From assembly GCA_021234155.1 (NCBI GenBank), contig JAJEKV010000056.1:4718356-4782355 (forward strand): a DNA stretch of 64,000 bases, in the 5' to 3' direction. The translations under genes were made by a program, and so were the position numbers. This document shows, one piece after another, positions 43,518-54,190 of this stretch (position 1 is the first letter of the stretch; every line of letters starts with the position of its first letter). The DNA is from Isoetes taiwanensis. Lineage: Eukaryota > Streptophyta > Lycopodiopsida > Isoetales > Isoetaceae. Under the pieces are notes generated by a model that was given only the letters and a program-made list of their open reading frames with translations, was not told the origin of the DNA and ran no database searches.

Positions 43518-44868
43518 AGAAAAACAACATGGACGAACGTCAGAAGGAATTTGAACGTAAAGTGAGACAGAAAGCTTTGAGAAAGTTACATGGCGACTTA
43601 TGCAAAGAATGTTACCCCAACAATTGCCACAAATAGTCCAATTAGACCCAGTGGACCTAGTCTTCCTAGAGGCTGGGGTGGTGTGCATGAAATGAATGCC
43701 GCCGATGTATGTACCATAAACATGTTTCGAATGATTAGTTAACTTTATATCTTGATGTTACTTTTTTTTTTTTTGGTTATTGTACTTGATGAGCGGTTAT
43801 ATTGCAATTGTTCGATGTGCAAAGGACAAATAAAACGGATGAGAAAGACTGTCCCTCGACCATGTTGAGAAATATGGTGAATGCCCGACAAATCCAAAGG
43901 TTTCTGACGCACATGTGGGGTATTCCAACGAGGTATAATACACTAATCTTATGAACTCGAATCAACTACTCTCATGTACTTGAATCGATGTCTTAACTTA
44001 GTTTGCTTGTATTTTGTTAGGAAGAAATTGAGAATGAAGTGAGCTCAAGCAAATATATAGATTTTGGGGTTATGTTGTCATTGGAAGTAGATGATGTTGA
44101 TACTATGAATGCGTTCATAGAAAACCCTACAAAAAAGAAAGCCATCAACTTCCTCAAAGAGTATCCCATTACGTGATAGAACTCGTCGTGCAATGGCCGC
44201 TGCCAAGATTGGAGGGAATGACAATGTTCATCAAAATTGGAATGTACTAGATCATGTCGAAGAAAATAATCTTCCACCTTCACTAGTCCATTTGGTCCAG
44301 CCCTTTACGTGATAAAGATCGTAAGAAATTCAATGCATGGCCTAGAGGCAAGCCAATTATTTATGGGGAGCAATTTACATATTGGGGTAGGCGGTTACAT
44401 GATTAAAAATAGTCGGTCCCCTTTGGCCTTGGGATTATATATATATTATGACTAGTGTGAAAGTCAAAGATGGTAATGACCGTTCCTTTAATGCCATATG
44501 TAGGTCCCGAATATAACTCGGACACTTGGCATAAATTGAGTAAGCATCGATGATGCTCATCTATGGCCTAAATTCAAATGCACGAACAATATCCAAGCCC
44601 AGTGACTACGCAAGCTTCACATATATTGATGGTCGTCCTCAGTTGCATGGAAACCTTGCTGCTTTTTATTAATAGCTCTATCGAGAATCCTGATGCTACC
44701 AATTGTGAATTTGTCGAGGCAAACAAAGACCAAGAAGATTTTTTTAGCCGTAAAATTGACGGGAGATATATCATGGTTTATGCTATAAAAACTTTGTGTA
44801 TTGGTGATGAATTGTTCATTGAATATGAATACGGTAGACCAATACCGGAGGTCCTTTGTGATGGAAAT
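43518..44868 (+). pseudogene. CACTA-borne gene: zinc motif exons and SET-domain C-terminus
   Basis: Candidate exons separated by consensus-like introns give PSLPRGWGGVHEMNAAD|, then YCNCSMCKGQIKRMRKTVPR (a CxC..C cluster seen before TNP2 in such elements), then EEIENEVSSSKYIDFGVMLS. From about 44560 the protein reads YIDGRPQLHGNLAAF, INSSIENPDATNCEFVEANK and GRYIMVYAIKTLCIGDELFI EYEYGRP. This matches the C-terminal half of a SET domain: GNxARFIN, NCxF, and IxxGDELFxxYxYG. A single extra T (TTTTTATTAAT near 44665) breaks the frame between LAAF and INSS. SET domains methylate lysines, often of histone H3. The N-terminal half is only partly readable (KPIIYGEQFTYWG). It naturally ends PIPEVL-stop at the Copia insertion. 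It could be host sequence captured by the element. Confidence 0.6.
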
Positions 44869-45216
44869 AGAATACAAATATTAAGATTGCAGTACCTCAA
44901 TGAGTCGGCTGCAGTAACCCAACCCCGACAGCCCAAGCTTATCCAGGTAAAAACCGCCTGCCAAATCTGCTTCCAGGAACCACGATCTCCTGCTCTCCTG
45001 CAGACCAGCGATGCACCTTCAGATCCAATCCGTCTGCTACCGTCACGCTTTTTTCACCCGTTTTCTTCTCCTGCACCCCTTACAACCTTTTCGACCTATC
45101 CTTTTTCTGCAATTAGCCCATCTCCATCTGCACATCCAGACCTTCACTTGTCATTGCCCTTCACTGCCACGTGTGTACAGGCTGAACATTTTATTTTGTG
45201 CCAAGTGTATTCAACA
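44859..45216 (-). repeat. 3' LTR of the nested Copia element
   Basis: 358 bp, TG...CA in either reading. It pairs with 49177-49531. Relative to that copy it keeps CTG/CAG words (CGCCTGCC, ATCTGCTTCCAGG) where the other shows CGCCGCC and ATCCGCTTCCGGG. Confidence 0.92.
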
Positions 45217-46135
45217 TCTCCCCTCACCAGTACATTCCGAGAATGCCAACTTGCTCCTTTGCTAATTTCAACTTTGTCTCCGCCAATGCCTTTGTGAGCA
45301 TGTCCGCCACGCTTCATCATGTGTCGATATGCCTTACTTCTATTTCCCCTTTTTCTACTTCATCCCTTATGAAATGATGATGTATCTGAATATGTTTGGT
45401 TCTAGAATGGCATGTGGGATTCTTGCACATCGCCACTCCACTTTTATTGTCACAAAAAAGCACGCTTGGCTCCTTTTCTCAGATGACCTATTTCACCGAG
45501 CATTCTTCTTAGCCATACAATTTCAAGGCCGCTAAGGAGATCGCCACATATTCTCGCTTTCAAAGATTTGATTTGGCCACGATTCCTCGCTTTTTACATG
45601 CCCATGATATTGCTTGTGTTTCCGATTTTGCACACGCATTCTCGATGTGGATTTTCTGCGCCGTCTATGTCTCCTCCCAATCAAAGATCGCATAACCTCG
45701 TTAGTTCATGTCCATCACTTTGTGTAAAATGGATGCCATGACCGATCGTCCCCTTCAAATACCTCAAAACTCGCTTTGGCAGCTATCCAATGTTGTATAC
45801 CGATTATTATTATATCGCTTTCGGAAGTTGATCGCATATGCAATATCCGCCTAGTGCAATTTGCAAAGATAAAGCAAGCCCGACTAGCTCATGCGATAAG
45901 GCCTTTTCTTCATTTCTTTCATCTCTAATGCGCCTTTTGGGGCTCATCTCACTCACTGATCCTTGTACCGGGCGCAATGGGGTTTTAGCAGATTGCAATC
46001 TTGCATCCTAAATTTATTTAACATCTTTTCTCGATATATCGCCCCCCGTCGTCGCACTCCCCTTAAAGCCGACTCCTTCGGGACTTCCATCCCTAGCAGC
46101 TTTTTAGTTCTCCCACATCCGCTATTTGAAGCGTT
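45217..46135 (-). pseudogene. pol: Degraded RNase H region of the nested Copia
   Basis: By position this should be RNase H and the 3' untranslated part. Minus-strand frames are short, with only hints of family sequence. The text is crowded with CGCC/CGCTT words that look like corrupted CTGC/CAGC. The polypurine tract at 45217-45230 supports the orientation. Confidence 0.5.
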
Positions 46136-46764
46136 TTAATAGCATTTTGCATCCGGCCATCCACTCTCTCTGTCATTGCTTGCAATGACGCAGTCATCTA
46201 CATACAATGCCATAATCAGGCATTTGTCTCCTTCTTTCCACATGTATAGATTGCCTTCAGTCTTCAGCTTTATAAAGCCAACTGATATCAAGAACTTGTT
46301 CATACACAAGTACCACTGCCTTGCTGCCTGCCTTAATCCATAAATGGCCTTTTTTAGCCTGCAAACCATATTAGTGCCTTTTTCATACCCTTCTGGCTGC
46401 TCCATGTATATTTCCTCTTCCAAGTCGCCATTTAGGAATGCGCCTTGACGCCCATGTGTTCTATGTCCATGTTTCTCTGAACTGCAAGTGCCAGCAGCAT
46501 CCTTACACTTGTGAGCTTCACAATAGGTGAAAAGGTGTCTTTGTAATCGATACCAGCTTCCTGTGTGTAACCCTTTGCAACTAGCCGAGCCTTGTACCTT
46601 TCCACCGACCCATCAGCATTTCTTTTGATCTTAAACAACCATTTGCTTCCTACTACATTCTTGTCTTTTGGTCTAGTCACCAATTCATATGTTCCTGTTT
46701 GCTTAAAAGAGTCCAATTCACCTTCCATTGCTTCCTTCCATCTTGTCGCTGCGTCGGACCACAT
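46136..46764 (-). pseudogene. pol: Copia reverse transcriptase (nested element)
   Basis: The minus-strand frame 46764-46432 reads WKEAMEGELDSFKQTGTYEL, NVVGSKWLFKIKRNADGSVE, RYKARLVAKGYTQEAGIDYK and DTFSPIVKLTSVRMLLALAV. After a shift 46423-46136 gives EEEIYMEQPEGYEKGTNMVC, RLKKAIYGLRQAARQWYLCM and the catalytic ALYVDDCVIA. This is the core of Ty1/copia RT in the right order, with one frameshift at 46424-46432. Confidence 0.92.
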
Positions 46765-46805
46765 TTATCACCGCTCAAACCTTTTTGGCTCTACAACACA
46801 CGACA

Positions 46806-47442
46806 TCAGCTTTGGCTTTGGCTCTCTTTTGTTCTCGCCATATAGTTCAGATCAAAGGGAGTTCGCTCCTCGGCGCCGACCTCTTTACGACGTGTGTACC
46901 TCCCCCTTACTCCTCTTCCTTCCTCTTCCTGCGTCTCCTGACGCACCTCACCTTGCACGCTCCTCGGTGCACTATCGGCCTCAAAGGCCTCATGCACCTC
47001 CTCGTGCTCCATCTCCGGTGTATGCGGTGCACTATCGACCTCTACGATCTCATGCACCTCATCCGGTTCAACATCTGAGTCATCCATCGCCAGATTTGGC
47101 TGCTCCGCTACTTCCTCCTTTTCCTTTTCCTTTTCTGTATCCTCTTCAAAGAATTCTATCGGCACCCATTCTCGCCGCTTCTTGCTTCGTTAGGCACTTC
47201 CTATCCTTATACAATATTGTTTCATCAAATACAACGTCTCTGCTAACGTGTATTTTGTGTGTTACTGGGTCATAAAGCCTATAGCCATTAGTTTCCTCAT
47301 CATACCCTACTAAGAAGGTCGGAATACTTCTGTCATCCAGCTTCCTACGCAGCTCTTCCGGAACTAACATATAGGCCAGACACCCATACATCTTCAATCG
47401 CTCAACAATTTGCCTTTTTCCGCACCATATTTCCTCGAACAC
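46806..47442 (-). pseudogene. pol: Copia integrase C-terminus and acidic linker
   Basis: 47442-47146 reads EEIWCGKRQIVERLKMYGCL, AYMLVPEELRRKLDDRSIPT and FLVGYDEETNGYRLYDPVTH, KIHVSRDVVFDE, the conserved C-terminal part of Copia integrase. 47165-46806 is a Glu/Asp-rich linker with an imperfect internal repeat (VHEIVEVDSAPHTPE, VHEAFEADSAPRSVQ) before RT. The catalytic integrase core upstream (47450-48100) is too scrambled to read continuously. Confidence 0.85.
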
Positions 47443-48170
47443 CTCCCTTCAAAGCAAAATTTGTTGGCAACCTCGTTTCAGATATAGCAAAAGTGCCAAG
47501 CATCGCTTCTCCCCACGTGTAATTGGGTAATCCAAAGATGCTTCAACATACATCCGGCCGCATCCATAATGGTGCGATTTTTTACGCCTCAAACACCATT
47601 CTCACGAGGTGTATAACGACATGTATATCGCCTCTTAATTCCACGATCCGACAAAATCTTATAAATTCACTTGACCTATTCACCACCAAGATCCGACCTC
47701 AATGATTTTACACGCGAAGATGTCTCACGCTCCACCTCTCGCGACATAAAGCCGGAAAGCATTGAATACTTGATCTTTCGAACGCAGATAATAACACTTT
47801 GTGCGCCTCATCAAGTCATCTATAAATGTAGCAAAATAAACCTTGCCTCCAAGACTCTCAGACTTGCATAGGTCCACATACATCGTAATGCACCAACTCA
47901 AGCAAATTTTAGATGCTCGCCGCCCTTTATTTTTGAAGGGAAGTCTAGCCTCGCTTGCCTAGCATGCAAGATTCACATATTCCATGCTCTTCTTTACCAA
48001 ATGTCAATCCATCTAACAAATTATGCTTTCTTGCAATTTTAATATCAAGATAATTTACATGCGCCATTCTCAAATGCCAAGTATGTATATCGCCTACTAA
48101 TCAAAACTTTGTTAATAGCATTTACGCTCAACTCAAATAAATTTCCGCTTTCTTTGAGCCTCAAATGTTT
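47443..48170 (-). pseudogene. pol: Copia integrase core region, heavily scrambled
   Basis: By position this holds the GAG-pre-integrase and catalytic core. Only scraps of family sequence can be read on the minus strand in alternating frames. The DNA is rich in CGCC/CGCAA words, as elsewhere in this element. Confidence 0.5.
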
Positions 48171-48766
48171 TCACACCCTTTTTATAAATTTGCAACCAGC
48201 CTTGTGAAATCTCAACTCAAAACCATCGCCTACTAGATTTGCTACTGATAATAAATTAAAGAACATACCTGGTACATACAATGCATTTGGCACATTGACA
48301 ACAGGTTTACCTTCCCTTAATAATTCAAGATTTCCTCGCCCGTAGACTTCCTCAAGTATTCCATTCCCCATTTGAACTACTCCGTGCCTCTCACCTTTCC
48401 TCAAAACCCCGTGAACATCTCGCATGAATTCACAACAAGAACCCTCGGCTCCACAATCTAGGGTCAATACATTCTTACTCCTTTGTGTAAGACCAACTGC
48501 CCAACAGTTGTTAATTTCTCGCTTTCAAGTGCTATCTCCCTTTTCTTGTATTTAAACATCTGACCTTCACAGTCACGTCTCCACCTATTTTCCCTCCGGC
48601 ACTGCAACAATATACCTTGTCTGCTTGCCATGATGAAAAGCTGCTTGTGCACTGTGTCTATAAGCCACCTCCTAGAATGCATACAACAAACTCCCAGCTC
48701 TGCCGGTTCACAGCAGATATTCTTCCCCTGTGCAAAACTCCGGCAAATCTTCTCAGGCTTAATCAT
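48171..48766 (-). pseudogene. pol: Copia protease region and Gag end (nested element)
   Basis: 48467-48171 reads TLDCGAEGSCCEFMRDVHGV, VVQMGNGILEEVYGRGNLEL and NALYVPGMFFNLLSVANLVG, the Copia aspartic protease region. The usual DSGA is DCGA here. A frame at 48766-48464 precedes it. Between the PBS (49164) and this point there is room for only ~130 codons of Gag, so most of Gag is missing or unreadable. Confidence 0.75.
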
Positions 48767-49163
48767 GCAAATAGATGCTAGATGATAAATCCTCCCTGCA
48801 CAGACGCAGACTTAGGCAAATCTTACTGTGTCAAAACTCACAGCAGATCCTCTATGCTCCCTTGCTCACTCCGAATCAAGACACCGGAGACGCTTCCCAA
48901 TGACTGGAGCAGCGTGTGCGAATCACCAGTAAATCTTTCCAATGGCCAAAGAGAGACGCCTCCAATTTATTCTCCAGGCCTGACGGCTGTTTATCTGTGA
49001 TTTCTCCCTTTTGACAACCCAAAACAAGTCGGTCTATATATAGCTACCTCCTGATTAACTCATCGAGCAATTCCGACCTCGGCCAATTCGCATCAGACAG
49101 TTCTTTCCCTTGCATAAGTGCTTTCAAAACTTCGACTTACAGAGGCCCAGGGATCGATTGCGC

Positions 49164-49175
49164 GCTCTGATACCA
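49164..49175 (-). other. PBS of the nested Copia element
   Basis: GCTCTGATACCA on the plus strand equals TGGTATCAGAGC on the minus strand, the initiator-Met tRNA complement. One base separates it from the 5' LTR (49177). Confidence 0.92.
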
Positions 49176-49176
49176 C

Positions 49177-49531
49177 TGATGGAAATAGAATACAAATATT
49201 AAGATTGCAGTACCTCAATGAGTCGGCTGCAGTAACCCAACCCCGACAAAATTCTGCTTATCCGTAAAACCGCCGCCAAATCCGCTTCCGGGAACCACGA
49301 TCTCCTGCTCTCCTCGCAGACCAAATATGCACCTTCGTGATCCAATCCGGCCTCGCTACCGCCACGCTTTTTTCACCCGCTTTCTTCTCCGCACCCCTTA
49401 CAACCTTTTCGACCTATCCTTTTTCGCACTAGCCCATCTCCATCCGCACATCCGACCTTCACTTGTCATTGCCCTTCACCGCCACGCGTGTGTACAGTCA
49501 ACATTTTATTTTGTGCCAAGTGTATTCAACA
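49177..49531 (-). repeat. 5' LTR of the nested Copia element
   Basis: 355 bp, partner of 44859-45216, followed by the target duplication CTTTG at 49532-49536. Confidence 0.92.
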
Positions 49532-49536
49532 CTTTG

Positions 49537-49876
49537 ATGATGTACTCAAATTACTCATATAATTTTTGTCGGAATGCACCATTTTTCTTCTTCTTCTTCG
49601 AATTCTTCTTCTTCTTCTCTTGGAATGAGATTGCACATATTGAAGATAAATGTGTATTATATCTTCAATATATGCTTTGATTATGACATAAAATTTTATA
49701 TTTCGCTCATATTAAATGCTTAAAATTTAACAAACACGGGCTCTCAATGTATGTATCAATCACGCATATATTTTCGCTTAATCCGACGTCGGGGTAGGCA
49801 AGTGGATATAAGACCACATCCAAGCCGCATCAATTGGCGACATCAAAAGTCATTGCGATAGCGTAATTAGAATACA
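49537..49876 (+). other. CACTA sequence between the SET and TNP2 parts
   Basis: Noncoding, with a CTTCTTCTT run at 49588-49618. Once the Copia element is removed it follows directly on the SET ORF stop. It is either an intergenic spacer or an intron of a larger CACTA gene. Confidence 0.4.
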
Positions 49877-51124
49877 TTGAGCAAGATGGTACAAACATGG
49901 GCACAACGCGATAATGAAGAGTACAATGATGAAGATGAACAGGAATACGATGATGAAGATGATGACAATGCCCCTATGGATGACTTCATGGAAGTTGAGG
50001 AACCCATAGCCGACATGTTAGATGCATTTGGCCCAATCTTCGACAACGACCTAGATGACGATATAAATACTCCTAACGATGGTCATGAAGATCACGTTTT
50101 ATTGGAGGAGGCGCATAAAGCATTATATCCAGGTGCAAGCATATCTAGATTGACGACATCTTTATTGATATTAAACCTTCAAGCCAAATTCAAATGGAGC
50201 AATGCCAGTGTTACGGCTTTGTTAGAGCCCAAAAGTCGCACTGAAATAAAAAATATATTGGCAGCTACTGGTTTAGGCTACCATAAGATTCACGCTTGTC
50301 CAAATGATTGCATAATATATTATCCGGATGACATCTACAAGAACACAGAAACATGCCCTAAATGTGGTGCCTCTAGGTACAATGCAGATGCCAAGGGAAA
50401 GACCGTCCCGATGAAGGTGGTTCGCTACTTTCCATTGATGCCTCGCATAAGGCTATTGTTTCGATGTGAATCTCTAGCTTCGCTCATGGGTTGGTGTGCC
50501 GCTAATGCGTCGAGTGACAATGTACTCCGCGTGGTTAGTGACTGCAAGCAATGGAAGCATATTGATGAAACATGGCCGGAATTTGGAAGAGAGCCACGAA
50601 ATCTCAGATTAGGGTTGGCAACGGATGGTGTTAATCCTTATGGACGTCAATCAGCCGCGTGGTCAACTTGGCCAGTAGTGTTGATCAACTATAATTTACC
50701 ACCGTGGTTACTCATGAAGACTAGCCATTTAATGGTAGTACTATTAGTTCCAGGACCGAAGAAGCCGGAAAGTCTAGATCCATATCTGAAAATAGTTATT
50801 GATGAGCTTTTGACATTGTGGAGTGAAGGTATTGAAGTTTACGATGTCTCAAGAGAACTTCGTGCTGAACGAAGATTTACCTTGAGAGCAATCTTAATGT
50901 GGACAACGAGCGATTGGCCTGGTTTGTATGAACTCTCTGGACTCCAAGTGTCTGGATATGCGGCATGTCACTTGTGTGGGTTTGAACAGTTGAACTCTCG
51001 ACGGTCAACGGCATTGCACAAAAATGTCTATGCAAACTTCAAGAGATATCTGCCAATGGAAAATCGACTTCGATACGTAGGTCCAAGAGAAAACATTGCA
51101 CTGAAGAGCCTCCCAAAAGGTTGA
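49877..51124 (+). CDS. CACTA TNP2 transposase, main exon
   Basis: An ATG-initiated frame of 415 codons. Residues ~10-75 are very acidic (NEEYNDEDEQEYDDEDDDN). The TNP2 family part follows: ALYPGASISRLTTSLLILNL, IKNILAATGLGYHKIHACPN, a CPNDC...CPKCG zinc pair, then PRIRLLFRCESLASLMGW, RNLRLGLATDGVNPYG, WSTWPVVLINYNLPPWLLMK, EGIEVYDVSRELRAERRFTL and GYAACHLCG. These are the conserved blocks of En/Spm TNP2-like transposases (RNase H fold, DxDG-type acidic residues). It ends at a TGA, and the family homology continues at 51147, so a frame break or intron occurs here. Confidence 0.92.
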   Translation: MSKMVQTWAQRDNEEYNDEDEQEYDDEDDDNAPMDDFMEVEEPIADMLDAFGPIFDNDLDDDINTPNDGHEDHVLLEEAHKALYPGASISRLTTSLLILNLQAKFKWSNASVTALLEPKSRTEIKNILAATGLGYHKIHACPNDCIIYYPDDIYKNTETCPKCGASRYNADAKGKTVPMKVVRYFPLMPRIRLLFRCESLASLMGWCAANASSDNVLRVVSDCKQWKHIDETWPEFGREPRNLRLGLATDGVNPYGRQSAAWSTWPVVLINYNLPPWLLMKTSHLMVVLLVPGPKKPESLDPYLKIVIDELLTLWSEGIEVYDVSRELRAERRFTLRAILMWTTSDWPGLYELSGLQVSGYAACHLCGFEQLNSRRSTALHKNVYANFKRYLPMENRLRYVGPRENIALKSLPKG

Positions 51125-51129
51125 CAATG

Positions 51130-51660
51130 AGAGATTGGGGTAACATGTGGGATGCCAAGAAGGAAATAAGGTTAAGGGAATGAAGTGGAAAGCATCCTTC
51201 TTCCTTCTACCCTATTGGACAGAATTGAAGATCCATCATCTTCTTGATCCCATGCACATCTTTAAAAACGTTTCGGCGTCTATTTGGAAGCATGTCACCG
51301 GACGTAAGGACACAGATGCAGCACGAGAAGATCTACAAGAAGCTGGATCAAAATCTAAAGCATGGTTAAATGTCGAAGAAGGAATAAGGCCACAAGTGGA
51401 TTGATCGTGCCTAGAAAATGTATGAAACCCGCTCGAGAAGCGATCAAGGCAATAAAGACTCGGACGCAATATATGCATTCGCTATGCGTAATTGTTTCTC
51501 TAACGAAGGGGAGTTAACTGTGTTGAAATCTCATGATTGGCATAAGATGTTGCAGCTTTGTTATGCCTATTGTTCTCGAGGGTCGCCTCACCGACGGTCC
51601 ACTACATGCAATATGTCTCCTATCGAGTTTTCCGTGTTCAGACGGATTTAGAAAACACTC
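51130..51660 (+). pseudogene. TNP2 transposase, C-terminal blocks
   Basis: 51147-51404 reads KWKASFFLLPYWTELKIHHL, LDPMHIFKNVSASIWKHVTG, the conserved LPYW...HxLDxMHIEKN block of TNP2. 51418-51651 gives AMRNCFSNEGELTVLKSHDW HKMLQ, matching the LKSHDxHxxMQ block. The frames are separated by a stop at 51405 and small shifts. Confidence 0.85.
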
Positions 51661-51699
51661 GATGCTGAACTCTCACTTAACTTTTTTTCTTTCTTAAAT

Positions 51700-52050
51700 G
51701 ATATTTAGATGGATTACAAGGAAGGAGATACCACAAATGAAATTGCGACATGCTAACTAAGGTCGTTGAGGCATGTTGTATGCTAGAGAAAGAATTCCCA
51801 ACAAGTTTTCTCGGACATACAAACTCACTTACTAGTGTATTTAGTGGACGGTAGAGCTTGCAGCACAACAAATCCTAGATGGATGTTTTTATAGAACGCT
51901 TTCAAGGTCCTCAAGGACTTCAGACGTCGGGAAAGGCAAGGCCGAGGGTTGCATGGCCGAGGGTTGGTTAGCACGAGAGTCATTATTCTATGTCACCGAA
52001 GTTCTTGGCCGATCTACACCCCAATGCTCCACGATTATGGACCGATGAAG
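51700..52050 (+). pseudogene. DUF4218-like region of the CACTA transposase gene
   Basis: Across shifting frames one reads ACCMLEKEFPTSFLGHTNSL, MDVFIERFQG and GKAEGCMAEGWLARE. This resembles the DUF4218 segment (MxxLExxFPPSF..HL, RWMxxxERFxxxLK, RPEGxxAExxxxxE) that follows TNP2 in many CACTA genes. Too broken for function. Confidence 0.65.
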
Positions 52051-52469
52051 ACACTCCAACTATAATTGGAGAAGTTCCCAAGGAAGACCACGTAAGAAAT
52101 TGTTCACACTAGAAGAACAGCAAAAGTCAATAAGTTTCTCATCTACAACTCCACTCCCATGGAGAAATGGATAAAAAAATACGAGGAAGAAAAAATAAAG
52201 AGAGATGAGGAGAGAAGACGCTTATCGACAAAAGAATCGCGAAACAACCACTTCCGCATCATCTAGGGTCCCGCAAGTGAGATAAACAATAAATGGCTGC
52301 TCGAACAACTAGAGATGGCAAGGCAACGTGGCGAACATGTTTCTAGCGAAGAATTTGCATATGCTAAAGGCGTGTCACTATTTGTAAGTGCAACTTAATA
52401 GCATATAATTCACGAGTTTTGTTCGTTATTTTGAACATTTGTTCCTTTACTTTGTAGTATAATTCATAT

Positions 52470-52990
52470 GCATCAATATGGTCTTCCTCGGTGCTCACTT
52501 TCGACGACAAAGTGTGGATCATGGCAAACGACTTATGATTGTGGTATATCAGCAAAGTTTAGTACGGTTTGCCGATCGGTAGTGCGCGGACCCAAACCCA
52601 ATCGAGGCAATGTTGGAATGGATTGGTACTATAAAGACTATCATGGAGGTTGATGTCGGTAGTGCATTCAAAACAATGTTGTTTGATGCCGAATGGTTTG
52701 ATCTTGTGTGTACTGGTGCTCATGCCACGATACACGCAAAGATCCGAGTGGCCTCAGATTCACTAGATTCAACTCGCCGGTGCATCGTGGTCAAGACACA
52801 CTCGTGAGGGTTGAGCAATGTGAACAAGTATGTTTACTTGGATGCAATAAAATTTATATATGTCATTAACAAAGGAACTAATGTAATAGAGGTTTTGTAG
52901 GTCACCTTCGCTCCGCATCCTTTGCAAGATCGGGTGGTGGTTCAGTAGTTCCATGTAAGGCTCGCCCCCCACCGCATATTTGAAGGTGAA
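52470..52990 (+). pseudogene. DUF4216-like region of the CACTA transposase gene
   Basis: The frame 52610-52807 reads EWIGTIKTIMEVDVGSAFKT and MLFDAEWFDLVCTGA. The pattern G.I..I.E.....F...LF...WFD matches DUF4216, the usual C-terminal partner of TNP2. The segment ends in remnants of the VTFAPHPLQDRVVV type. Stops and shifts are present. Confidence 0.65.
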
Positions 52991-54094
52991 GAAGAGATGG
53001 CGGTCGAATAGGGAGGTTGGGGGCAGACTATTGTCATGATAGAAGACTACCATCGATTGAACCTTCATTACTTTATTATGATTATTATATTTTCTTCCCA
53101 CATATGAATAAGAAAATACTTTGGCATGCTAATTTGTGTATACTACAAACCATATTAGGCAACATTAGTATTGCAACTTCGGGTTATCATAGACATTTAT
53201 GCCAAGTTAATTGGCATCCTAGTATAGACCTATGGCTTGCAAGCGCGATCGGGCAGTTCTACATACAGATTGAGTACACGCTTTATGTTTAATTAATCAT
53301 AAAATGTGAAGATTCCTTCAAAATGCAAGATTCATATACAAAAATCATATATGTATTCCCTTCAAAATACAAAATTCATATAAAAAACCCATACACAATT
53401 CAAATACACAAAACAAAGTGGATGCCAGTGCACATCTAGTGGTATATATCAGCATCCAAGCAGATCCACTCTCAGGCTCGACCAAGTGCTCGACGGTGAT
53501 TTCCTCCACCCCGTCGTAACAAGCCTCCCGGCATGGAATCCAAGCCCTCCCGCTGCGTGGTGTCTGCTTTTCCCAAGGAATTCATGTACGAGCACTTCCC
53601 GCGATGCCCCGGTTGGTCTGGTGCAACTTTTGAAAGTAGGGCTTCAAAGAATGTTTCCCTTCCCAAAGGCCCCTATCCTCTAGCATACGGGCCAAGCACA
53701 ACGAGCTCACCATGCATTTCTTCAGGCACTCGAGCCTGTATTGAGGGAAGGTTCCGGCCTCCCAGTAATGCGAGCGAGGTCTTTCTTGCCCCCTATCACG
53801 CAGCTTTGTCATGGCTTGCTTGAACTCCGCCTTTCTTGGGTTAGGTTCGCCTCTAGCCACTTCGTCGAGGCGCCTTCAGTGCTCCAGCCAGTCACCGCAT
53901 GGCCTCTCAGTGCGGCATCAAGCGGGCATGCATCGAGAAGCGCCATGGCGGATGTAGGTGAGGAGTCCCGACCTAAGGAGGAGGAGGAGGAAGCCGGAGG
54001 GCGCAGGAGCGAGGACCCGAGGGCGGAGAGAAGCCGGAGGACTAATAGGGCAATATATATGGCATCTCAGCATACGAAAACAAAACAAATTTCG
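52991..54094. other. CACTA internal or flanking sequence, unrecognised
   Basis: From about 53460 to 54050 the sequence is GC-richer, with overlapping open frames on both strands (for example minus 53860-53582, KHSLKPYFQKLHQTNRGIAG). It may be a captured host fragment, but I cannot assign it. Confidence 0.4.
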
Positions 54095-54190
54095 TACGAC
54101 GTCGTTATAGCCGTGAACGTCGTTATAGACGTCGTTAAACGACCTTTAAACGTCGTTAAACGACGTCTATACGTCTTAAAACGACGTCTC
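54095..54190. repeat. CACTA-type subterminal palindromes
   Basis: ACGTCGTTATAGACGTCGTT, AACGTCGTTAAACGACG and related words occur five to six times in 95 bases, as in the left subterminal region. The terminal CACTA complement is not found after it. Confidence 0.75.

Larger units (their letters stand above)
44859..49531 (-). mobile_element. Complete Copia retrotransposon nested in the CACTA element
   Basis: The two LTRs are 44859-45216 and 49177-49531; in plus orientation they run TGATGGAAATAGAATAC to AAGTGTATTCAACA. The PBS is GCTCTGATACCA at 49164-49175, read on the minus strand as TGGTATCAGAGC. A polypurine tract (GGTGAGGGGAGA on the minus strand) abuts the other LTR at 45217. The target duplication CTTTG is perfect (44854-44858 and 49532-49536). 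The element is 4673 bp. Gag is short and poorly readable, and pol is broken by many small changes, mostly at CAG/CTG words, so part of the damage may be technical. Confidence 0.93.
41815..54190 (+). mobile_element. CACTA (En/Spm-type) transposon, right end unresolved
   Basis: The left terminus CACTACAAGGGATCG at 41815 fits the CACTA terminal repeat. It is followed by 1.2 kb of subterminal palindromes (AACGTCGTTAAACGACGT type), a gene with a zinc motif and SET-like domain (43518-44860), and a TNP2 transposase gene (49877-52990). More of the same palindromes occur at 54095-54190. A complete Copia element (44859-49531) is nested within. No CTTGTAGTG right terminus is found at 54190. Similar palindromes recur up to 63375, so the true end may be there or outside the window. 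Confidence 0.75.
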
